DNA of 11,041 nucleotides from Verrucomicrobiota bacterium (GTDB taxonomy: Bacteria > Verrucomicrobiota > Verrucomicrobiia > Limisphaerales > UBA1096), in the NCBI GenBank assembly GCA_015658765.1, contig DQOE01000211.1, forward strand, positions 1-11,041, written 5' to 3'. A program made the translations under genes and the position numbers. Positions 5,329 through 11,041 of the stretch are shown piece by piece; within the stretch, counting starts at the first letter, position 1; every line of letters begins with the position of its first letter. The notes under the pieces were generated by a model, which worked only from the letters and a program-made list of their open reading frames with translations, searched no databases and was not told the origin of the DNA.

Positions 5329-5826
5329 TTAGATGAGGCGATGCTCCGTTTTTATCGCTTCCGATTGGTCAAGCGTTGCCAATAACCCGGAAACCGTTTG
5401 TTTCTGACCGGGCAAAACCAAGCCGGGGGCAATCTCGGCGAGTGGGGCCAAGACGAAGGCGCGCTCGTGGGCACGCGGATGCGGCAAAACCAATGTCGGC
5501 GTGGTGCGTGTCTCGGTGCCGAAGGCGATCAGGTCGAGGTCGATGGCGCGTGGCGCGTTGGCCAATCTGGAGCGGGTGCGGCCCAATCGGGCCTCGAGTG
5601 CCAGCAATGCGTCGAGCAGCGACTCTGGCGTGGTGCCGAGCGTTGGCTGCAGGCCAAGCGCGGCGTTGAGGAACGGCGGCGAGCCAGGCGGGCAATCGAC
5701 CGGCGCGGTCCGCCAAAGCGACGAGCCAAGCAACTCGGCGGGCGACCATCCGGCGATTGAGTCGGCTGCCTCTCGCAATGTCCCGGCGGCGGCGCCGAGG
5801 TTGGCCCCCAGCGCCACATAGGCCAT
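5329..5826 (-). CDS. folK: 2-amino-4-hydroxy-6-hydroxymethyldihydropteridine diphosphokinase (HPPK)
   Basis: FolK transfers pyrophosphate from ATP to hydroxymethyl-dihydropterin in folate synthesis. From ATG 5826 it is 165 aa (the family is about 160). It starts MAYVALGANLG, has the PFLNAALGL segment at 51-59, the HPPK signature APRAIDLDLIAFG at 91-103 with the Mg-binding Asp96 and Asp98 (E. coli D95, D97), and LPHPRAHERAFVLAPLAEIAP at 114-134. An in-frame GTG at 5844 would add VNDEPL, and further upstream the frame runs antisense into trpF, which rules out longer forms. The TAA stop overlaps one arm of the flanking inverted repeat. It is divergent from trpF. No folP or folB gene is adjacent. 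Confidence 0.95.
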   Translation of the reverse strand: MAYVALGANLGAAAGTLREAADSIAGWSPAELLGSSLWRTAPVDCPPGSPPFLNAALGLQPTLGTTPESLLDALLALEARLGRTRSRLANAPRAIDLDLIAFGTETRTTPTLVLPHPRAHERAFVLAPLAEIAPGLVLPGQKQTVSGLLATLDQSEAIKTEHRLI

Positions 5827-5899
5827 TAGCGGTTCGTCATTCACGCGCTTGGTTTTGCCGTGCCCCACCCTCCGGCGCAATCTGAATCCGACACGGGCG

Positions 5900-5927
5900 T
5901 TGACACTTGGCCCTGACCGCATAGCGT
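5900..5927 (+). promoter_or_regulatory. Candidate trpF promoter
   Basis: A perfect TTGACA (5900-5905), a 16-bp spacer, a weak TAGCGT (5922-5927, 3/6), then 8 nt to GTG 5936. It has the same short distance to the start codon as the glnD, sigma and methyltransferase promoters. No trp leader peptide or T-box is visible in this short gap. Confidence 0.35.
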
Positions 5928-5935
5928 CTTGCGCC

Positions 5936-6583
5936 GTGAGTGTGCGGGTAAAAATTTGCGGCATCACGTCGATCGACGATGCGCGCGCGGCGGTCGGGGC
6001 GGGCGCGGACGCGCTGGGCTTCATGTTTTATGAGCCGAGCCCGCGCTGCATCACGCCGGGGCGGGCGGCGGCGATCATTGCCGAACTGCCGACGCACGTG
6101 GCCAAGGTCGGCGTGTTCGTCGATGCCGACGAGGCGACGGTGCGCGCCACCGCCGCCACGGCCGGGCTGGACACGCTGCAATTCCACGGCAACGAGTCGC
6201 CGGGGTATTGTGCGCGATTCGAACTGCGGACGATCAAGGCATTCCGCGTGAAGGACAGCGAGTCGCTTGGCCAACTGCCGGATTACGAGACCGACGCGTG
6301 GCTGCTGGACAGTTACGTGAAGGGTGTGCCGGGCGGCACCGGAGAACGGTTCAACTGGGACCTGGCCGTGGAGGCCAACCGGCTGGGCCGCCCGATCCTG
6401 CTCGCTGGCGGGTTGACGCCAGAGAACGCCGGCGAAGCGGTTGGCCAGGTTGCGCCGTTCGGGCTCGACGTGTCGAGTGGCGTCGAGGCGGCTCCCGGCC
6501 GGAAGGATGCCGCGAAGGTCGCCGCACTCATCGCCAGCACCAAGGGCAGTTCGGCAGGCGTTGGACTCTGGGCCGGGTGTTGA
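5936..6583 (+). CDS. trpF: Phosphoribosylanthranilate isomerase
   Basis: TrpF converts N-(5-phosphoribosyl)anthranilate to the carboxyphenylamino-deoxyribulose phosphate in tryptophan synthesis. It is a 215-aa single TIM barrel from GTG 5936 (the family is about 200-210). Visible motifs: VKICGIT at 5-11 with the catalytic Cys8; GADALGFMFYEPSPR at 23-37; VGVFVDAD at 58-65; LQFHGNESP at 81-89; LLDS at 123-126 with the general acid Asp125; GGTGERFNW at 133-141; LLAGGLTPENA at 155-165; and the phosphate-binding LDVSSGVE at 177-184. The frame stays open upstream to 5849, but that part is antisense to the folK leader and has no TrpF character. No other trp gene is adjacent, so it is a stand-alone locus. 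Confidence 0.96.
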   Translation: MSVRVKICGITSIDDARAAVGAGADALGFMFYEPSPRCITPGRAAAIIAELPTHVAKVGVFVDADEATVRATAATAGLDTLQFHGNESPGYCARFELRTIKAFRVKDSESLGQLPDYETDAWLLDSYVKGVPGGTGERFNWDLAVEANRLGRPILLAGGLTPENAGEAVGQVAPFGLDVSSGVEAAPGRKDAAKVAALIASTKGSSAGVGLWAGC

Positions 6584-6667
6584 GTTTTTGCGGTGATTCG
6601 GTAACTTTGCCGCCTCCCGGCACGTAATGCATTGCGGCTTGATTACAGGCGCAACCCATCACTGAAC

Positions 6668-8359
6668 ATGAACCTGACTTTCTTCAAGAGCGCGACCGTC
6701 GGCTTGGCTGCATTCGTGTTGGCCGCCACCGGCTTGGCTGCGGACAAAAAACTGACGCTCGACGAACTGTTCCCGGCCGGCCGCGTGCTCGACGTGCAAA
6801 TCACCGTTGCCGAAAAGGACTGGGACAAGATACGCCATCAGTCGCGCAACTTCGTCTCGGCGCTGCACGAGAGCCGGAAAGTAAAGCCGATCGACGGCCC
6901 GTACGAATACGTGAATGCCGACGTGACGATTGACGGCATGAAGTTTGAAAAGGTCGGCCTGCGCAAGAAGGGGTTCATCGGCTCGCAGAGCAGCAGCCGG
7001 CCGTCGCTCAAGATCAAGCTCAACCACACCGACAAGGAGCAGGCCATCGGCGGGCTGACCAACCTGACGATGAACAACAACAAGCAGGACGGCTCCATCG
7101 TGAGCCAGTACATGGGGTATGCGGTTTTCAACCAGGCCGGGTCGCCGGCGCCGCGCTGCGCCTTTGCCAAGGTGACGGTCAACGGCAAAAACCTCGGCAT
7201 CTACTCGCACGTGGAGTCGGTGCGCAAGCCGCTGCTGGCGCGCGGGTTCGGCAACGATGCCGGCACGCTTTACGAGGGTACGGTAGTGGATTTTTACGAG
7301 GACTGGGAGGGCAGCCTCGAGCACAAACGCGGCGACGACAAACCGGGCCGCGAAAAAATTCGGCAACTGATCCAGCTGCTCGAGAGCGAGGAGGCGAGCG
7401 AGGAAGCCATCGGCAGGCTCGTCGATCTCGATTCGTTTTACCGGTTCTGGGCCATCGAGGGGCTGCTTGGTTTTTGGGACGGCTACTCCGGCAACGCGAA
7501 CAACTTTTTCATTTATCTCAACCCGAAGACGGATCGGTTCCACTTCATGCCGTGGGGAGCGGACGCGCTGTTCCGCAAGCGTAGCATGCTCAACTTCAAT
7601 TTCCGCGCGCCGGTCTCGGTCAAGACCAAGGGCCGGGTCGCCTATCGCCTTTACCAACTGCCGGAAAGCCGTGAACGCTATCGCAAGACACTGCACGGCT
7701 TGCTCAAGGAACATTGGGTCGAGGACAAGTTGCTCGCCGAGTGCGACCGGATCGAGGCCCTGATCAAGCCACACCTGAACCGTGAGCAGTATCGCTTCAC
7801 CCAATCGCTGGATGGCACGCGCGATTTCATCGAGGCACGACGCGGGGATTTGATGAAGGAAACCGGGGACAGCATGCCGGCGTGGCGCAAGGAGCCCAAG
7901 GCGCCGCCGGTCATCGCCGCCATCGGCAAAATCAAGGCCAGGTTCTCCGCCTCGTGGATGGAGGATTCCCCGCGCGAACGCACCAACATCGGCAAGGTGG
8001 AAATCAGCCTGACCATGGATGGCAGGGAGGTTGCGCTGAAGGACGCCGGCGTGCATGCGTCGTGGACAGGCGGCTTCGGCCGGAGCAGCAAGCCGTCGGT
8101 GCGCATCGTGGCGAGACGGGCCGACAACGACAAACAGGTGTCGTTCGATCTCGGAATGGAGGAGGACGCCTTTCGTGCCGGAGACGACATTCAATCCAGC
8201 GGCGTGCTGAAAGAGGGTCGCAGCTTTTCGTTTGGCCCGCTTGGCATGCAATTCATCGGCGGCAAGACCCGGCTCAGCGCCGCCGGCATGCGGGAAGGTG
8301 ACAAGGTTGAAGGTGAGTTCGAGGGTGAAGTAATGAAACTCATCGGGATGGGCCGCTGA
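6668..8359 (+). CDS. Exported CotH-family (spore coat H kinase-like) protein
   Basis: The protein is 563 aa with a clear signal peptide (MNLTFFKSATVGLAAFVLA, then ATGLA with likely cleavage before ADKK). CotH proteins have an atypical protein-kinase fold; in Bacillus, CotH phosphorylates coat proteins. Conserved blocks: VGLRKKGFIGS and SLKIKLNH in the N-lobe; TNLTMNNNKQDGS around 131-143; NLGIYSHVESVRKPLL with Glu183; DLDSFYRFWAIEGLLGFWDGYSGNANNFFIYLN from about 253; and HFMPWGADALF with PWGAD at 295-299. The usual PWDxD motif has Gly for the first Asp, while the second is kept. About the last 150 residues form an extra region (from RFSASWMEDS) that I do not recognise. A TTG at 6632 would add 12 residues before the signal peptide, so the ATG is preferred. 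Substrate and kinase activity are unproven. Confidence 0.88.
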   Translation: MNLTFFKSATVGLAAFVLAATGLAADKKLTLDELFPAGRVLDVQITVAEKDWDKIRHQSRNFVSALHESRKVKPIDGPYEYVNADVTIDGMKFEKVGLRKKGFIGSQSSSRPSLKIKLNHTDKEQAIGGLTNLTMNNNKQDGSIVSQYMGYAVFNQAGSPAPRCAFAKVTVNGKNLGIYSHVESVRKPLLARGFGNDAGTLYEGTVVDFYEDWEGSLEHKRGDDKPGREKIRQLIQLLESEEASEEAIGRLVDLDSFYRFWAIEGLLGFWDGYSGNANNFFIYLNPKTDRFHFMPWGADALFRKRSMLNFNFRAPVSVKTKGRVAYRLYQLPESRERYRKTLHGLLKEHWVEDKLLAECDRIEALIKPHLNREQYRFTQSLDGTRDFIEARRGDLMKETGDSMPAWRKEPKAPPVIAAIGKIKARFSASWMEDSPRERTNIGKVEISLTMDGREVALKDAGVHASWTGGFGRSSKPSVRIVARRADNDKQVSFDLGMEEDAFRAGDDIQSSGVLKEGRSFSFGPLGMQFIGGKTRLSAAGMREGDKVEGEFEGEVMKLIGMGR

Positions 8360-8421
8360 AACGACCGCCCGCCGTCGCCTGAAAACCTGTCGGGATTGAG
8401 CGGGTGCGATTCCCTTTATTC

Positions 8422-8435
8422 CGCTTGGCCAAGCG
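8422..8435. repeat. Perfect 14-bp palindrome CGCTTGGCCAAGCG (intergenic copy 2)
   Basis: Identical to 247-260. It lies four bases beyond the lhgO stop, between the convergent CotH and lhgO genes. As RNA it could form only a 5-bp stem with a GGCC loop, so it is a weak terminator at best. Sharing an exact 14-mer palindrome between two distant intergenic sites argues for a DNA-level role. Confidence 0.85.
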
Positions 8436-8438
8436 CGT

Positions 8439-9635
8439 TTAATTGCCCGCCAAGATCTTGCGGACGATTTCCTCGCCGATCGCCAACGACGCGGTCGCCG
8501 CCGGGCTGGGGGCGTTGAGCACATGCAACGCCGCCGGTCGCTGGATCAGGCAAAAATCCTGAATCAATTCGCCCTCCCGCGCCATCGCCTGTGCGCGCAC
8601 ACCCGCGCCGCCCGGCTCAATATCGGTTACACGGATGCTTGGCACGAGCTTTTGAAGCGCCTTGCAGAAGCGCCGTTTGCTGAACGACTGCCACAACTCA
8701 AGCGCGGTCATCCTCGGGTATTTCGCGACAAAACGCCACAGGCCGGGATAGGTAACCGCATCCCACAGGTCGCGCACGTTGACGTCGGTCTTGCGGTAAC
8801 CCTCGCGCGCAAAGGCGAGCACCGCGTTCGGGCCGGCCTCGGTGCCGCCGTGGATCAACCGCGTGAAGTGCACGCCCAAAAACGGGAACTGCGGATCTGG
8901 CACGGGATAAATCAAGTGGTGCACCAAGCCTTTGCTGGCCTCGACGAGTTTATAGTACTCGCCACGGAACGGAACGATTCGCGTCTCGCGTTTCTCGCCG
9001 GCCAAACCGGCGACGCGGTCGCAATGCAGCCCGGCGCAGTTCACGAGGTACCTGCCGGCAAACTCACCCTTGGATGTCGTCCCGATCCACTCGCCACCGC
9101 GCTGCTCGAGCCGCGTGACGCGCGCGCCGGTCTGCACGTCACCGCCATTGGCCGTGATCCGTCGCTTGAGTTCGCGGCAAACTGCCGGGTAATCGACGAT
9201 GCCCTCCTGCGGCACGCGCAGCGCAGCGATGCCGCCGACGTTCGGCTCGCACTCAAGCATCGCCTCGCGCCCGAGAAACTCGATGCCCTCAAGTCCGTTT
9301 TGCCGGCCGCGCTCCTCGAGTTTGCGCAGGCGCTCCAGCTCGGCGTCGTTGCACGCCACGACCAGTTTGCCGCAGACCTCATGCGCGATGTTGGCTTCCC
9401 GGCAAAACTCGACCATCTGCCGGATGCCCCGCACGGCGAGAACGGCCTTGGTCGAGCCCGGCTTGTAATAGAGGCCGCAATGCAGCACGCCGCTGTTGTG
9501 GCCGCTTTGGTGGCTGCCAACTTCCGGCTCCTTTTCGAGCAGGCAAACGCGGCTCCCCGGCTGCATGGTTTGCAACCGCCACGCCGTCGCCAGGCCGACA
9601 ACGCCTCCGCCGATGACAAGGTAGTCCGTTTTCAT
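8439..9635 (-). CDS. lhgO: L-2-hydroxyglutarate oxidase/dehydrogenase (FAD-dependent)
   Basis: LhgO oxidises L-2-hydroxyglutarate to 2-oxoglutarate, passing electrons to oxygen or the quinone pool at the membrane. It is 398 aa, the usual family length. The N-terminal FAD-binding motif is YLVIGGGVVGLATAWRL with GGGVVG at 9-14. The diagnostic block SHQSGHNSGVLHCGLYYKPG is at 41-60, followed by EGIVDYPAVCREL, FPFLGVHFTR, GGAGVRAQAM at 342-351 and NAPSPAATASLAIG at 374-387. These match the LhgO/YgaF and L2HGDH family closely, so assignment is strong, although related DAO-fold hydroxy-acid oxidases exist. Its ATG overlaps the stop of the upstream SDR gene (ATGA), implying translational coupling. 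No csiD or gabT gene is beside it. Confidence 0.93.
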   Translation of the reverse strand: MKTDYLVIGGGVVGLATAWRLQTMQPGSRVCLLEKEPEVGSHQSGHNSGVLHCGLYYKPGSTKAVLAVRGIRQMVEFCREANIAHEVCGKLVVACNDAELERLRKLEERGRQNGLEGIEFLGREAMLECEPNVGGIAALRVPQEGIVDYPAVCRELKRRITANGGDVQTGARVTRLEQRGGEWIGTTSKGEFAGRYLVNCAGLHCDRVAGLAGEKRETRIVPFRGEYYKLVEASKGLVHHLIYPVPDPQFPFLGVHFTRLIHGGTEAGPNAVLAFAREGYRKTDVNVRDLWDAVTYPGLWRFVAKYPRMTALELWQSFSKRRFCKALQKLVPSIRVTDIEPGGAGVRAQAMAREGELIQDFCLIQRPAALHVLNAPSPAATASLAIGEEIVRKILAGN

Positions 9636-10378
9636 CCGTGCACCCAGCCGCGATCAACGAGTATCTCCTGCCCGGTCACCGCGCAGCTGGCATCGCTCGC
9701 GAGGAACAACGCCACGTCAGCGACCTCATCCGGTTGATTGAGATCCGGGATGCATTGTTCCCTGCGAATCTGACGCTTGACCGCCGGGGTGACATGATCG
9801 CTGAGTTGCCGCTCGGTCATGATCCACCCCGGCGAAATGGTGTTCACGCGAATCCGCCGAGGCCCCAGCTCACGGGCCAGTGATCGCGTCAACCCGATCG
9901 CCGCCGCCTTGGTCGCGACATAGGCGCTCATGTTCACAGGCGCGGTATAAAACGTGATCGACGAAAAGTTGACGATCGACGCCCCCTTGGCCAAGTGCGG
10001 CGACGCCTCGCGGCAGGCTAGAAAATAGGCCCGAATATTGCCGGCGATGAGATCATCCCACACCTTCGCAGTGACGTCCTCAAGGGCGATGCGCGGGTCG
10101 CGCGCGGCGTTGTTGATGAGCACGTGAATGTCGCCATGCCGCTTGGCCAAATGTGCCACCCAGCGCTTGATGCCAGCCTCACGACAGAGGTTAACCTTGG
10201 CAAATTCAGCCCGGTCGCCCAGGCGCTTGGCCAGGCGCACACCGGCCCTGTCATCCAAGTCACAGAAACAAACCACGGCTCCCTGGGCGTGAAACGCCTC
10301 GACCATCGCCTGGCCAATGCCATTAGCCCCACCGGTTATGAGCACCAGACGACCGGCGAGTTCGTCGTACGTTGCCAT
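9632..10378 (-). CDS. Short-chain dehydrogenase/reductase (classical SDR)
   Basis: The 248-aa protein is of classical SDR size. The Rossmann motif GGANGIG is at 16-22; Asp40 closes strand 2 (VVCFCDLD), which favours NAD(H) over NADP(H). NNAA is at 89-92, the active-site Asn at about 114, Ser140, and Tyr153-x3-Lys157 (YVATK). The PG of strand 6 is at 183-184 and the C-terminal VDRGWVHG closes the fold. The exact alcohol or sugar substrate cannot be read from sequence. It starts 9 bp after the stop of the isomerase-like gene and overlaps lhgO by 4 bp, so the three are probably one transcript. No Shine-Dalgarno is visible. Three TTGGCC motifs in the gene encode LAKR (49-52), LAKR (77-80) and LAK (129-131). 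Confidence 0.93.
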   Translation of the reverse strand: MATYDELAGRLVLITGGANGIGQAMVEAFHAQGAVVCFCDLDDRAGVRLAKRLGDRAEFAKVNLCREAGIKRWVAHLAKRHGDIHVLINNAARDPRIALEDVTAKVWDDLIAGNIRAYFLACREASPHLAKGASIVNFSSITFYTAPVNMSAYVATKAAAIGLTRSLARELGPRRIRVNTISPGWIMTERQLSDHVTPAVKRQIRREQCIPDLNQPDEVADVALFLASDASCAVTGQEILVDRGWVHG

Positions 10379-10387
10379 CGCAAAAAA

Positions 10388-11041
10388 CTAAAGTGCCGGA
10401 GCGACGGAGGCCTTCATTTTGTCGAGCCCGATCCTGGCGGCCTCGAGCGCGTCCATCGCCCAGTATTCGCGATTGAACAACTCGAGTGACAGCACCGGCG
10501 TCGCGCCGACCTGCAGAAAGCCCCTCGTGATGTCGGCGATCGGCGCAATGCCGTCGCCGGGGAACACTCGGTGCTGGTCGCCGATTTTGTCCAGCGGCGG
10601 GTCGGCCGGATAATCGTTCCAATGAAAATGCTGCAACGCCTGCGGGCCGAGCATCTTCAGCCCGGCGAAATCGGAGCCGCCCTTGTACGTGTGATAAACA
10701 TCACCCAAAAAACAGGCGCTCGGATGGCCGGCCTCGATCGCGATGTAAATGGCCGTGCTCACGCGGCCAATGGATGGGTTGCCGCCCCACATCTCGATCT
10801 GCGGCACGACACCGATCTCGTCGCCGATCTCAAGCAGCTTTCGATACCGCTTGGCCGCCACCATCGGGTCGACCGTGCCGCGGGCACCGGCCGGCGGCGC
10901 AGCGATGCGCTTGGCACCGAGTTGGGCGAGCAGATCCATGTCACGCCGGGCGTCCTCGAGGCCCTTGGCTCGCTGCGCGTCGTCATCGACAATCCAACGC
11001 GCAAAGCCAATCGCACTCTCGACAGTCAGCCCGTGATCCTC
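10388..11041 (-). CDS. Sugar phosphate isomerase/epimerase (AP endonuclease 2-type TIM barrel), C-terminal part
   Basis: The frame is open to the right edge, giving 217 residues, and the true start lies outside; an internal ATG at 10939 is not the start, because the frame before it (EDHGLTVESAIGFARWIVDD) is coherent protein. It belongs to the xylose isomerase-like/AP endonuclease family 2 fold. Likely metal ligands along the barrel: Glu in VPQIEMWGG, Asp and His in LGDVYHTYKGG, His in QHFHWNDYP and Glu in LSLELFN. Such proteins isomerise or epimerise keto-sugars or inositol derivatives; the substrate here is unknown. It is the first visible gene of an operon with the SDR and lhgO, and ends 9 bp before the SDR start. 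Confidence 0.88.
   Translation of the reverse strand, partial: EDHGLTVESAIGFARWIVDDDAQRAKGLEDARRDMDLLAQLGAKRIAAPPAGARGTVDPMVAAKRYRKLLEIGDEIGVVPQIEMWGGNPSIGRVSTAIYIAIEAGHPSACFLGDVYHTYKGGSDFAGLKMLGPQALQHFHWNDYPADPPLDKIGDQHRVFPGDGIAPIADITRGFLQVGATPVLSLELFNREYWAMDALEAARIGLDKMKASVAPAL

Larger units (their letters stand above)
5034..5332. repeat. Outer inverted repeat AAACGCAGAGG(G)CGCAAAG
   Basis: 5034-5057 reads TTAAACGCAGAGGCGCAAAG and onward. 5314-5332 reads TTGCGCCCTCTGCGTTTAG, its inverse with one inserted G. The two arms frame the whole intergenic stretch. The right arm overlaps the folK TAA stop at 5329-5331 on the minus strand. It is a different family from the CACGGATTTCACGG repeats. Confidence 0.8.

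Noticed and set aside
5900..5935. trp attenuator or leader peptide before trpF
   Set aside because: The gap is too short, with no Trp-codon run and no alternative stems.
5827..6024. N-terminal extension of folK
   Set aside because: It is antisense to the start of trpF and lacks HPPK similarity; the family start MAYVALGANLG is at 5826.
8422..8435. Bidirectional terminator between the CotH gene and lhgO
   Set aside because: The palindrome allows only a 5-bp stem with a 4-nt loop and has no real U-tract; its identity with 247-260 points to a DNA motif instead.
6659..8524. 621-aa minus-strand open frame opposite the CotH gene
   Set aside because: The CotH frame has a signal peptide and family motifs; the antisense product is Ala/Val/Arg-rich without domain features and runs into lhgO antisense to itself.
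8523..9737. 404-aa plus-strand open frame opposite lhgO
   Set aside because: lhgO on the other strand has full family motifs; this frame is a composition shadow.

Overview
The window is high-GC DNA (about 60-65% by eye) whose gene content and intergenic repeats suggest a member of the Verrucomicrobiota or the wider Planctomycetes-Verrucomicrobia group. The pointers are a secreted CotH-family protein, an exported methyltransferase, Shine-Dalgarno-poor starts and compound intergenic inverted repeats. No rRNA or marker gene is present, so this placement is an inference. I see no tRNA, rRNA, CRISPR array, insertion sequence or prophage.

Layout, left to right: (1) the 5' part of an ECF-type sigma factor gene (-, 1-188), divergent from (2) glnD, the PII uridylyltransferase/uridylyl-removing enzyme (+, 301-3093). 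(3) An Rrf2/IscR-like regulator (-, 3164-3625) flanked on both sides by copies of one inverted repeat, with a site resembling the IscR type 1 operator over its promoter. (4) A glyoxalase I-like VOC protein (-, 3780-4166), divergent from (5) an exported class I SAM methyltransferase (+, 4254-5024). (6) About 300 bp of compound intergenic repeats. (7) folK (-, 5329-5826), divergent from (8) trpF (+, 5936-6583). (9) An exported CotH-family protein (+, 6668-8359). (10) A tight minus-strand operon, read from the right edge: a sugar phosphate isomerase/epimerase (partial), an SDR oxidoreductase, and the L-2-hydroxyglutarate oxidase lhgO, with a 9-bp gap and then an ATGA overlap.

The genes are mostly ordinary housekeeping or accessory metabolism: nitrogen signalling, Fe-S or redox regulation, methylglyoxal detoxification, folate and tryptophan synthesis, and hydroxy-acid or sugar oxidation. 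No defence or mobile system is visible.

The most unusual signal is not a gene. The palindrome TTGGCCAA, best form CGCTTGGCCAAGCG, is strongly over-represented both inside and between genes, in the manner of a highly iterated palindrome, an uptake sequence or a modification site. It leaves recurrent LAKR or LGQ peptides in unrelated proteins. Other points worth a second look are a shared promoter geometry that predicts leaderless mRNAs, the IscR-like operator, and a repeat that has supplied the last codons and stop of glnD.
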